Under the pieces are notes generated by a model that worked only from the letters and a program-made list of their open reading frames with translations, did not search any database and had not been told where the DNA came from. DNA of 64,000 nt from CAWBVG01 sp963792175 (GTDB lineage Bacteria > Acidobacteriota > Vicinamibacteria > Vicinamibacterales > CAVVIG01): the NCBI GenBank assembly GCA_963792175.1, contig CAWBVG010000007.1, positions 62,001-126,000 on the forward strand, written 5' to 3'. This document shows positions 56,458-64,000 of the stretch, in pieces. How positions within the stretch are numbered: position 1 is the stretch's first letter; each line of letters opens with the position of its first letter. The translations under genes and the position numbers were made by a program.

Positions 56458-57545
56458 GTGCTCGCCGCCCTCGCGTTCGCCCACTCTATGGCACTACGGC
56501 AGGGCCCCGCATACGTGTATGCGGTCCCTCCGGCGCTCGACGATGGCTGGGCGACCGGTTCTCTCGAACAGGCGGGGATCGACGGCCGACGCCTCGAAGC
56601 GATGACGGATTGGATGCGCTCCACCCGGAGCTGAACGTTCACGCGGTCCTGATCGAACGCACTGGGCGCCTGGTGTACGAAGAGTACTTCGCCGGCAAGG
56701 ATGAACGGTGGGGCAAGCCTCCTCTCCCTGTCGGCGCTCGTGGGTATCGCCAGCAGCTCAGGGGCGATTCCTTCGCTCGATGCGCCACTCCTCGACTACT
56801 TTCCCGAATACAAGGATCTCGCACGTTCCCGAGCGCGCCGGATCACCATCCGCCACGCCCTCACCATGAGCGCGGGGTTCGAATGGAACGAAGACATTCC
56901 CTACACCGACCCGAAGAACGACGAGATCGTGATGAACCGCAGACCCCGATCCGATTCATTACGTCCTGGACCGTCCGATTGTGTCGGCGCCAGGGACATC
57001 GTGGCGGTAAACGGCGGCACGACGCAGGTGCTCGGGACGATCGTCCAGCGCGCGACGAAGCAGCCGCTCGCCGACTACGCCCGCGCGACGCTGTTCGTGC
57101 CGCTGGGCATCGCAGAGTCCGAGTGGTTGGGGAGCCTCGCTGGCGTCCGTCGGCGGCGTCGGGACTCCGGCTCCGGCCGCGCGACCTCGCCAAATTCGGT
57201 TCGCTGTATCTGCACGACGGCCGCTGGAACGGGCGTCAGGTTCTTCCCAGCGAGTGGGTCCAGGAGTCGACGCAGCGGCGTCTCACGTTTCCAGGACAAG
57301 AGGCACGAGGGTACGCGTATCAGTGGTGGCACGCCTGTTACCCGACGGCAATCCGGAGTCATCGAAGTACCGACTGCCGTGGGGAACGGCACGCAGCGAA
57401 TCTTCCTCCTGCGCGCGCAACAGACAGTCGTGACCGTCCTCGCCGGGCGATACAACGATTTCAGCTCGAACCCTCCGGAGCGTTTGCTCCTCGATTTCAT
57501 CCTGCCCGCGCTACCACCGGCTCCACATCATGGTGCCCGTCATGA
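56458..57545 (+). CDS. Beta-lactamase-family serine hydrolase, broken
   Basis: The gene starts with a membrane helix (VVLAALAFAHSMAL) and reads LEQAGIDGRRLEAMTDWMR, LNVHAVLIERTGRLVYEEYF, PSLDAPLLDYFPEYKDLARS and ITIRHALTMSAGFEWNEDIP. The latter part has NGGTTQVLGTIVQRATKQPL and ADYARATLFVPLGI. This is the class C beta-lactamase/esterase family. Multiple indels split it. The expected SxxK nucleophile segment between FAGKDERWG and LSALVGIASSSGAIP is missing, as if about 15-20 codons were deleted. It may be inactive or mis-assembled. It sits inside the urease cluster. Confidence 0.65.
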
Positions 57546-58421
57546 CGCGAACTCCGCGGGACGCTTCCGTGGCGTCCGGTGCTCATCTATCTCGCCGTGG
57601 CGGCGGGGACGACGACGGCGATCGCGGTCGTGACGGCATCGCGCGGCTGGACCGTTCGCTCGCCTGAATGGGGACTGCTGGCGACCGTCGCGATGTGGGC
57701 GCCGGCGGCCGGCCGCTTTCTCGCCTGCCGGACAGTGGATCGCGGATTCAGATCTCCGTTGCCGCTCTCACGATGGGGCGTGACCGGCGCGCGCGTGATC
57801 CTGGTGCCGCTCGCGGTTCCGATGGCCGTGTACGGGACGGCTTACGCGATCGCGTCGAGTGCGGGACTCGCACACTGGAGTCCTGGCGGCGGCCACTGGA
57901 CGACGGGATCCCAGATCGCCGCGAACGTTGTCGCCAACCTCTCGATCCTCGCGGTCTTCGGCACGTTGACGGCCCTCGGCGAAGAGATCGGCTGGCGCGG
58001 CTACCTGCAGCCACGCCTCGACGCGGCCGGCGTGCGCCACAGCGTCGCGGTGGTCTGGATCTGCCAACTGCTCTATCACGCGCCGCTCATGGCTGGCGCG
58101 GGGTACGCGGCCGCGGGCGGCTTTTTCACGAGCCTGGCTCTCTTCGCGGCGGCGGACCTTCCAATCTCGTTTCTATGGGCATTCGAGTCCTACCGCGCGC
58201 GGAGCCTTTGGCCGGCGGTGTTCTTCCACAGCTTTCACAACACCGTCTCGCAGTGGTTATTCCCGAAGTTCTTCGCGGGTGGCGAGAACGAGCTGTGGCT
58301 GGGAGAAGGTGGCGTGCTGCCCGCTGCGTGTTATGTGGTCGTCGGCATCGGGCTCTTCGTCTGGATGCGGCGACGGCGGCTCGCGTGGCAAACGCTGTCG
58401 CGAGCCGCGGAGATTGGGTAA
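57542..58421 (+). CDS. CPBP-family intramembrane protease, frameshift near the start
   Basis: About eight hydrophobic segments surround the CPBP (Abi/Rce1-like) motifs: ALGEEIGWRGYLQPRL (EExxxR), FLWAFESYRARSLWPAVFFH and HSFHNTVSQWLF (His). The open frame begins at GTG 57579. An ATG at 57542 overlapping the hydrolase stop (ATGA) becomes the start if one base near 57572 is restored. Such enzymes process prenylated or membrane peptides or confer self-immunity. It lies between ureG and ureD with no evident link to urease. Confidence 0.8.
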
Positions 58422-58526
58422 TTGAGTAATCTGGTAATTGGGTAATTGATGGCCGAATTGAAATCGCCGAGCGCGCAGCAATCTCCCAATCAATTACCCG
58501 ATTACCCAATTACCCAATTACCAGAT
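58413..58526. repeat. Inverted octamer repeats (GGTAATTG type) around the ureD start
   Basis: GGTAATTGGGTAATTGAT on the left faces ATCAATTACCCGATTACC plus further units on the right, period 8. The ATG of ureD lies inside the left arm, and the right arm is translated as PNQLPDYPITQLPD. Confidence 0.75.
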
Positions 58527-59363
58527 CTGCGGCGCGCGTCTGCGATCGGGCGACGGGCGCGCCTCGAGCTTGTCTTCGAAGCGCGTGGCGGCCGAACGGT
58601 GATCGCGCGCGATTACGCTGAGCCGCCGTTCCGGATCGGCCGGAGCTTCGACGTCGATGGCGCGGCCTACGTGATTCTGGTCTGTTCGGGGCCCGGGGTC
58701 TTCGCCGGCGACGCGCTCGATCTGTCGATTCGCGTCCGGCCTGGCGCGCGCGTGATCCTGGCGTCGCAATCCGCTCTCCAGGTCCACCCGTCGACGGCAT
58801 CGACACCGGCGCTGATTCGGCATCGCTACGTCGTCGAAGAGGACGGGGAGCTTCAGGCTCACTGGGATCCCGTCATCCCGTTTGCCGGCGCGCGTCTCGA
58901 CCAGCGGTTCGAGCTGCAAATCGACGAACAAAGCCGCCTGTATTGGAGCGATGCCCTGATGTCGGGACGCGTCGATCGCGCCGAAACCTGGTCGTTCGCC
59001 TGTGTGGCGCACGAGCTGCGGCTGCGTGTCGGGACGACGCTGAAGTACCTGGAGCGATACGCGCTTCAACCGCACGAGCGCTCGATGATGCATCCGTGGG
59101 TCGGCGGCGGCATGCACTACATGGCGACCGCCCTCACGCATCACGATGCCGTCACTCCGGAAACCGCCGAGCTCCTCCAACGGGAGATCGAGACGGGAGG
59201 AGACACCCGCGTCCGCGCGGGCGTCGACCTTCTCGACTCCCGTCTCGTGATTGGGCGACTGCTGGCGTCGTGCGGCGCCCCGTTTGCCAGCGTGCGAGCC
59301 TCTTACCGGGAACTCGTCATGCGTTCGATTTTTGACCGCCCGCTCCAGCGGCTCCGCAAATAG
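58449..59363 (+). CDS. ureD: Urease accessory protein UreD
   Basis: The 304-residue protein matches UreD/UreH: ARLELVFEARGGRTVIARDY, EPPFRIGRSFDVDG, PGVFAGDALDLSIRVRPGAR and QALQVHP-like SALQVHPST. RLYWSDALMSGRVDRAETWS follows later. UreD forms the scaffold with UreF and UreG on apo-urease. The first 30 residues are translated octamer repeat (AQQSPNQLPDYPITQLPDLR) that homologues lack, so the repeat has replaced or extended the native N-terminus. It is set apart from ureG by two unrelated genes. Confidence 0.9.
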   Translation: MAELKSPSAQQSPNQLPDYPITQLPDLRRASAIGRRARLELVFEARGGRTVIARDYAEPPFRIGRSFDVDGAAYVILVCSGPGVFAGDALDLSIRVRPGARVILASQSALQVHPSTASTPALIRHRYVVEEDGELQAHWDPVIPFAGARLDQRFELQIDEQSRLYWSDALMSGRVDRAETWSFACVAHELRLRVGTTLKYLERYALQPHERSMMHPWVGGGMHYMATALTHHDAVTPETAELLQREIETGGDTRVRAGVDLLDSRLVIGRLLASCGAPFASVRASYRELVMRSIFDRPLQRLRK

Positions 59364-59366
59364 AAT
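59361..59366 (+). promoter_or_regulatory. -10 box (TAGAAT) 8 bases before the next start
   Basis: TAGAAT overlaps the ureD stop codon and lies 8 bases before the ATG at 59375. AGGAGG falls between them but only 2 bases from the ATG, too close for normal ribosome binding, which again favours a leaderless start. Confidence 0.35.
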
Positions 59367-59374
59367 AGGAGGAC

Positions 59375-59760
59375 ATGTTTCCAGGACGACAGCTCATGCG
59401 GGCGGCGCTTGCGTTCGCCGTGCTCGCCGTGCGCTCGCCACCCCGCTGCTCGCGCAGGCCAACGCGGCCGGCGAATGGCGCGTCAACTTCGTCGTGCCGA
59501 CCGGCACGCGCTCGGTGAATATGGTGATCAACCAGCAGCGCGCGACGCTGTCCGGCACCGTCATCAACGAGGACGGCGAGTTCCCGCTGAAAGGTCGCAT
59601 CGCCGACGATCAGGTCACGATTGTCTGGTCGGTGCCCGAGTCCGGGAAGTTGATGGAGCTGACGATGAAGGGGAAGCTCTCGGGCGACTCGATCACGGGG
59701 ACGCTGCAGGTGGGCGACGTCGGCGAGGGCCCGCTGTCCGCCCGGCGAACCGCGGAATGA
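59375..59760 (+). CDS. Small secreted beta-domain protein, paralogue 1, one frameshift
   Basis: A signal peptide (MRAALAFAVLAV) is followed by an indel near 59432 and ALATPLLAQANAAGEWRVNF. The domain has G-E-W at its start, NMVINQQRATLSGTVINEDG, FPLKGRIADDQVTIVWSVPE and a GDSITGTLQVGDVGEGPLSA end. Two more genes downstream repeat this domain. The fold is probably a small beta-sandwich or lipocalin-like barrel. The function is unknown. Confidence 0.7.
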
Positions 59761-59767
59761 GGCAGCG

Positions 59768-60157
59768 ATGATCCGAACAGCACGCGTCGCGCTCGTCGCC
59801 TTCGCGCTTGCGGCGGCGGTCGCGGCGCAGGCGAGCCTGACCGGCGAGTGGGAGATGTCGTTCACGACGCCGCGCGGCGGACGCTCCGAGTACACCCTTT
59901 ACATGACGCAGGAAGGCCCCCGCCTCACCGGGCATCTCACGTCCGAGTACGGCGAAACCCCGGTCAAAGGCAGCGTCAGCGGCGACGAGGTGAAGCTGGC
60001 CTGGTCGATCATGGAAAACGGCAAGCCGCTGGACATCAGCGTCACGGCGACGGTCAAGGGCGACTCGATCAACGGCACGATCAAGCTCGGCACGGTCGGC
60101 GAAGGCACGTTCAACGCCGAACGCACCGGGAGTGAATTGGCAGCGGCGGTACGGTAA
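59768..60157 (+). CDS. Small secreted beta-domain protein, paralogue 2
   Basis: The 129-residue protein has a signal peptide (RVALVAFALAAAVAAQA) and one copy of the domain: LTGEWEMSFTTPRGGRSEYT, PRLTGHLTSEYGETPVKGSV and VKGDSINGTIKLGTVGEGTF. It starts 7 bp after paralogue 1. The conserved GEW...PxG...LTGH...PVKGSV...GDSI pattern is shared by all copies. Intact. The function is unknown. Confidence 0.8.
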   Translation: MIRTARVALVAFALAAAVAAQASLTGEWEMSFTTPRGGRSEYTLYMTQEGPRLTGHLTSEYGETPVKGSVSGDEVKLAWSIMENGKPLDISVTATVKGDSINGTIKLGTVGEGTFNAERTGSELAAAVR

Positions 60158-60192
60158 CATTTCGGTCGGCTTTCCCCTTTCAGGAGAAGAAT

Positions 60193-60942
60193 ATGACGCG
60201 CGCGAGAATCGGCTTGCTTTCGGTGCTGTTGTTCGTGCCTGGTCTCGCGTCTGCGCAGACGACCGTGGCCGGCAATTGGGACGTGACGATCAATTCGCCG
60301 CAAGGTGCGAACACATCGCTCGTCGTCTTCAAACAGGACGGCGACAAGGTGTCGGGCGTCCTCAAGGGTCGCGGCGGCGAGTTGCCATTCGAGGGCGGCA
60401 CCCTCACCGGCAACGATCTGAAGTTCTCCTTCACGATCAACACGCAGGGCATGGCGCTCCCGATCACCCTCACCGGCAAGGTCGAAGGCGACACAATGAG
60501 CGGCAAGGCCGACTTCGGCGGCTTCGCCGAAGGCGACTGGACCGCGAAGCGCGCGTCAGCGGATGCGGCGCCCGCCTCGACGGCGTCCACCACCACCGCG
60601 ACCACCACGACCGCGCCGGCCGCCGCGTCGTCCACCACGGGCGCGAATGGCAAGTGGGATGTGTTGCTCGTGACGCCGGGCGGCGAATTCCCCGCGACGG
60701 CGACCCTCACCGACACCGCCGGCAAGATCAGCGGCACGTTCGCCAGTCAGATGGGCGAGGTCGCGGTCACCGGGACACTCGAAGGCAAGGCGCTCAAGAT
60801 GACGATGGTCGCGCAGACGCCGCAGGGCGACATGACCGTGGTCCTGACTGGCGACGTTGACGGCGACGCCATCGTCAACGGTCAGGCCGAGGTCCCCGGC
60901 GTGGGAGCGATGCCCTGGTCCGCCAAGCGCACCAAGCAATAG
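60193..60942 (+). CDS. Secreted protein with two copies of the same beta domain, paralogue 3
   Basis: The 249-residue protein has a signal peptide (IGLLSVLLFVPGLASA) and two copies of the domain found in the two genes upstream. The first is GNWDVTINSPQGANTSLVVF, the second GKWDVLLVTPGGEFPATATL. They are joined by a Ser/Thr/Ala linker (STASTTTATTTTAPAAASST). Both end near KR (DWTAKR, PWSAKR). It appears to come from internal duplication after gene duplication. Intact. The function is unknown; binding of a hydrophobic ligand is possible. Confidence 0.8.
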   Translation: MTRARIGLLSVLLFVPGLASAQTTVAGNWDVTINSPQGANTSLVVFKQDGDKVSGVLKGRGGELPFEGGTLTGNDLKFSFTINTQGMALPITLTGKVEGDTMSGKADFGGFAEGDWTAKRASADAAPASTASTTTATTTTAPAAASSTTGANGKWDVLLVTPGGEFPATATLTDTAGKISGTFASQMGEVAVTGTLEGKALKMTMVAQTPQGDMTVVLTGDVDGDAIVNGQAEVPGVGAMPWSAKRTKQ

Positions 60943-60953
60943 AAATAGAACGC

Positions 60954-60982
60954 GTGGCGCAGGGCGTTTAGCCCTGCGCCAC
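60954..60982. terminator. Bidirectional hairpin, part of the MFS coding end
   Basis: GTGGCGCAGGGC-GTTTA-GCCCTGCGCCAC is a perfect 12-bp stem with a 5-base loop. It lies between convergent genes, and its right half encodes the last residues (VVAQG) and stop of the MFS gene. It resembles the other GC palindromes of the window. Confidence 0.6.
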
Positions 60983-62587
60983 GACCAGATCCCTTCTCCG
61001 AAGCCAGAACGCAATCGCCAGCGCCGCCGCAGCAACGGCGATCGCAATCAGCGCGATCTCGCCGGTGATTCGCGTCACGACATCCAGCGCCACTCGCGCC
61101 GTCTTTTCCAAATCCAGGGCATCATCGGGATTCAGCATGACCCTGCTGAGGATCGTCGTACGTCGCAGAGCGTAGGCGGTCATCGAGCTCATGCTGATGC
61201 TCATGCCGATCAAACGCAGGATGATCACGAGGGATGACGCCATTCCTCGCTCGTGTTCCCGGACTGCGTTGATCACCGCCGTCCCGATGGGCGCGATGGT
61301 GAGTCCAATTCCGATTCCCGCCAGGGCCAGCCCTGCGGCCATGAACCCAGTGCCCCGGGCGTCGGCCCATTCAGGTCGTCCTCTTCCCAGATGCTCGATG
61401 AACGCGACGGCTTGCCGGGCCATCTCCGTCTGCCAGAGACTCATCATCCAGAAGCCGATGATGGCCACGATGAGGCCGAACATGACGGTCGCTCGATAGC
61501 CGAACCGCTCGGAGAGCCAGCCTCCTGGAATCGCCGCCAATGCCATGGGGATGGTGAAGGCACACAGCAGGTACCCCGTGACCAGGGCCGCCTTCATCAC
61601 GTTGTCCGACGCGCCCGCGACATTGATGAACACCGGAACGCTGACGAGCGCCACCATGATGCAGAAACCGACGAGGAGATTGACTCCACTCGCCGCCGAC
61701 ACATTGCGGTTGGAGAAGATCTTCAGATTGAGGATGGGATCGGCCACACGCCGCTGCGAAAGGAGAAAGATGACGAACGTCGCCGCGGCGCCGGCAAGCC
61801 AGTACAGCCGGTGTGCGGCTGGAGCGGCGGTCGATCCGTCCGCGCCCATTTCGGGCGAGCCCAGGCCGACGTTGAGCAGAATCAACGCGCCGCCAAGAAG
61901 CGTCACACCGATCCAGTCGATGCCTCCCTTCACCTGCATGCGGGGCAGCCCGGCCAACCCCCACCACGTCACGCAGAACATCAGCGCGATGACCGGGAGA
62001 TTGATCCAGAAGAGATACGGCCAGCTCATGAACTGAACCATGATCCCGCCGTAGAGGTGCCCCAGCACCCAGCCGGTCGTGTCGACTGCGCCGACGATCC
62101 CGAGGGGAAGGGCGCGCTTCTCAGGTGGAAACAGGTCGGCGACGAGGGCCATGCTCACCGGCACCATCGCGCCTGCGCCGAAGGCCTGAATCACACGGCC
62201 GACAATCAAGGCGTAGAGAGATGCGAATCCGGCAGCGGGACGCACGCCGAACAGTTGCACGATCCGCTGGGCGATCTCGGTGGGCCAGCCGGGCGAGGCC
62301 GCGACGACCCATGAACCGATAAAAAACACCACGAGACAGATCAGGTAGACCGCACGCCGCCCCGCGATATCCGAAACCCTTCCCATGAAGGTCATGCTGA
62401 TCGCGTACGACAGGAAGTAGCCCGTGACGATCCAACCGGCCACGTCAAGCTTCTGAATCTCGATCGACAGCGATCGAATCACTTCAGGCAATACGGCCGA
62501 GACAATCGTCAGATCGAGCGCGCCGATGAAAACCGGGAAGCAGACGAGCGCGAGGATCAGCCGCGGGTACTGGTGGGCCCGCGACAT
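60968..62587 (-). CDS. 14-helix MFS exporter (DHA2 type), partner of LprG-like protein
   Basis: The 539-residue protein has about 14 hydrophobic segments. It opens LILALVCFPVFIGALDLTIV with the Asp typical of the first helix, and has motif A MGRVSDIAGRRAVYL and the antiporter-like FGAGAMVPVSMALVADLF. It fits the DHA2 drug/lipid exporter family. Its start directly follows the stop of an LprG-like gene (TGA then ATG). In mycobacteria an LprG lipoprotein and the 14-helix MFS Rv1410c (P55) form an operon that exports triacylglycerides, so lipid export is the favoured guess. Intact. Confidence 0.88.
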   Translation of the reverse strand: MSRAHQYPRLILALVCFPVFIGALDLTIVSAVLPEVIRSLSIEIQKLDVAGWIVTGYFLSYAISMTFMGRVSDIAGRRAVYLICLVVFFIGSWVVAASPGWPTEIAQRIVQLFGVRPAAGFASLYALIVGRVIQAFGAGAMVPVSMALVADLFPPEKRALPLGIVGAVDTTGWVLGHLYGGIMVQFMSWPYLFWINLPVIALMFCVTWWGLAGLPRMQVKGGIDWIGVTLLGGALILLNVGLGSPEMGADGSTAAPAAHRLYWLAGAAATFVIFLLSQRRVADPILNLKIFSNRNVSAASGVNLLVGFCIMVALVSVPVFINVAGASDNVMKAALVTGYLLCAFTIPMALAAIPGGWLSERFGYRATVMFGLIVAIIGFWMMSLWQTEMARQAVAFIEHLGRGRPEWADARGTGFMAAGLALAGIGIGLTIAPIGTAVINAVREHERGMASSLVIILRLIGMSISMSSMTAYALRRTTILSRVMLNPDDALDLEKTARVALDVVTRITGEIALIAIAVAAAALAIAFWLRRRDLVVAQG

Positions 62588-63326
62588 TCAGGCTTGAGGT
62601 TTGGGAGGCGGGGGAGGAGGAAGCTTTGGCGTCGGAATATCGACCGGTTCATCCATCGCGAACAACTCGATGAGCCACCCGTTGCCCTCGGGCTCGCTGA
62701 CGTGAACCTGCACGGGCCGGGAGGATTTTTCCTCCATCCACATATCGACGGGATGCATGAATTCCGGCTTGAGCGTTGAACCCACCAGCGGATTCAGCTT
62801 CTCGCCGCTCACCTCTCCCTTGAGATGCAGCGTGTCCTTCCCTCGAAGTTTTTCCTTCCCCACCAGTTGGGGATTCCGAGTCGCGGTGCGCAGAATGTCC
62901 GCAATGCCGGTCTTGGCAAACAGGGCAGCGCCGTTGAAACTGGCGTCCGCGGGCGCCTTCCCGAACTGCCGCGTGAGCGGGTTCGTTTGAAACACGCCTT
63001 CGGGGACCCAGACTCGCGTGAGCTGCAGGATGTTTCCGTTCTTGAGCGAGATTTTCACGTTGCACGAGACGCGATCCGGCGCGGCATAGGAACATTCGGC
63101 CAAGGTAAAGGTGATGCCGTTCTTCTCGTCGAGGAAGGCTGGGGTGCCCTCGCGCTTGAGAGAGAACTGCGCGCTCTTGAGGTTGAGAACGGCGTCGGCC
63201 GCCGCGTTCAGATACTGTTCGGTCGCGCGACTAGCGCGGTCCGGATCTGGCCGGTTGTGAATCCTTGCTCAAGGCGGGAGACACGAGCAGGCTCAAAAAA
63301 ACGAGAACCGTGTGGATTTTTCTCAT
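62588..63326 (-). CDS. LprG/LppX-like secreted lipid-binding protein, one frameshift
   Basis: The start MRKIHTVLVFLSLLVSPALS is a signal peptide. An indel near 63235 leads to ATEQYLNAAADAVLNLKSAQ and FSLKREGTPAF. The rest is open: FAKTGIADILRTATRNPQLV, KLRGKDTLHLKGEVSGEKLN and PVDMWMEEKSSRPVQVHV. The order and spacing resemble the LppX/LprAFG family, whose fold has a cavity for acylated lipids. No lipobox Cys is seen, so it would be soluble in the periplasm. The tail is Pro-rich (KLPPPPPPKPQA). It is coupled with zero gap to an MFS exporter. Confidence 0.68.
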
Positions 63327-63456
63327 GGTTGTTGGCCCCCGCCGAGGATCTGGCCCTTGGATAGACGGTATCTGGGCCTCACCCGTCCGTCAAGCGTGAT
63401 ACGGCAGTGGTGTTTCGCCAGATCCGTTAGAATAAACAGTTCAAAGGAGTTCCCGC

Positions 63457-64000
63457 ATGAGATCTCTGTTCCGCGTTGGAACGGCGTTGGGTGCCGCAGG
63501 ACTGGCCGCCACGCTTGGCATGGCCGTGATGGCGGCGGCGCCGGCCGATGTGCCGGCGGACGTCAACTTCACGAAGCACATCGCCCCGATCCTTCAGCGG
63601 AGCTGCGAGAACTGCCACCGCCCGGACGGCGTCGCGCCGATGTCGCTCGTCAGCTACGAGGACGTCCGGCCGTGGGCGCGCGCGATCAAGCAGCGGACCG
63701 GCATCGGCCCGAAGGCCGGCGTGATGCCGCCCTGGTACGTCGAGAAGAACATCGGCATCCAGCAATTCCACAACGACCCGTCGCTGAGCGACGACGAAAT
63801 CGCCACGATCGCGAAGTGGGCCGACAGCGGCGCGCCGCGGGGCAACCCCGCCGACATGCCGCCGCCGAAGGTGTATGCCGACCGCAAGTCCTGGGCGATC
63901 GGCACGCCGGACCTCGTGATCAAGATGCAAGAGCTGACGGTCAAGGGCGACGCGCCCGATTGGTGGGGCGAGATCCCGAGCGTCCCGACCGGCTTGACTG
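63457..64000 (+). CDS. Secreted heme c protein, partial (runs off the window)
   Basis: AAAGGAG precedes the ATG at 63457. A signal peptide (LGAAGLAATLGMAVMAAA) is followed by DVNFTKHIAPILQRSCENCH, the heme c site, then RPDGVAPMSLVSYEDVRPWA and MPPWYVEKNIG. The frame is open to the window's end. The GVAPMSL-(T/S)Y(D/E) stretch after the heme is shared with the protein at 46664-47920, so they are paralogues. The missing part probably holds the monooxygenase-like domain. It is likely a periplasmic redox protein. Confidence 0.82.
   Translation, partial: MRSLFRVGTALGAAGLAATLGMAVMAAAPADVPADVNFTKHIAPILQRSCENCHRPDGVAPMSLVSYEDVRPWARAIKQRTGIGPKAGVMPPWYVEKNIGIQQFHNDPSLSDDEIATIAKWADSGAPRGNPADMPPPKVYADRKSWAIGTPDLVIKMQELTVKGDAPDWWGEIPSVPTGLT

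Noticed and set aside
59375..60942. Assignment of the tandem secreted proteins as lipocalins
   Set aside because: The GxW start is reminiscent, but the rest of the lipocalin signature is missing, so only a general beta-rich fold is claimed.

Overview
The window looks like the chromosome of a high-GC, soil-type bacterium of the phylum Acidobacteriota, probably near the Vicinamibacteria. This is inferred from gene content, not from a marker gene. The supporting genes are a secreted tricorn-like protease, S9 and M2 peptidases, a giant BNR/sortilin propeller, heme c plus PQQ propeller dehydrogenases, and secreted families typical of these organisms. No rRNA, tRNA, CRISPR array or prophage was seen. 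About 50 apparent frameshifts break otherwise well conserved genes. They are concentrated at 52.5-57.5 kb, while some 3 kb genes are intact, which looks like uncorrected long-read indels rather than gene decay. Broken genes are therefore given here as whole spans.

Layout. 0-3.8 kb: two tandem secreted paralogues (minus) and a heme c/PQQ-propeller dehydrogenase. 3.9-7.2 kb: tricorn-like protease. 7.3-10.7 kb: XRE regulator, NfeD-like, flotillin and PspA, a membrane-stress operon with a recognisable promoter and operator. 10.8-18.8 kb: esterase, lipocalin-like protein, cytochrome c, a divergent kinase/acyl-CoA dehydrogenase pair, and an S9 peptidase diverging from an AraC regulator across a 24-bp symmetric promoter. 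18.9-30.7 kb: VOC, BON, FAD-oxidase, TPR, Omp85-like, CBS, M2 peptidase, second FAD oxidase and ROK kinase. 30.8-31.85 kb: a compact element with 46-bp terminal inverted repeats, two cloverleaf-like palindromes and a GxxExxY nuclease-fold gene. 31.9-38.3 kb: a MoxR/DUF58/VWA (Bat-type) operon on minus. 38.3-45.4 kb: CoA-transferase subunits, BNR propeller, SDR and aldehyde dehydrogenase. 45.4-46.0 kb: non-coding palindromic island. 46.0-51.9 kb: metalloprotease lipoprotein, heme c protein, HMBD-repeat protein, hydrolase-PDZ protein and a YVTN propeller lipoprotein. 52.0-59.4 kb: urease cluster ureABCEFG, then a serine hydrolase, a CPBP protease and ureD. 59.4-60.9 kb: tandem paralogues of a small secreted domain. 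61.0-63.3 kb: an LprG-like carrier coupled to a 14-helix MFS pump. 63.5 kb to the end: a partial heme c protein.

Three themes run through the window. (1) Many genes have a sigma70-like -10 hexamer 6-8 bases before the start codon, suggesting leaderless transcription. (2) Many gene borders carry short 7-9-bp tandem repeats, often as inverted arms, and some of these repeats are read into proteins. (3) REP-like palindromes supply stop codons or lie inside coding ends. The strongest candidate for an undescribed system is the GxxExxY element at 30.8-31.85 kb.
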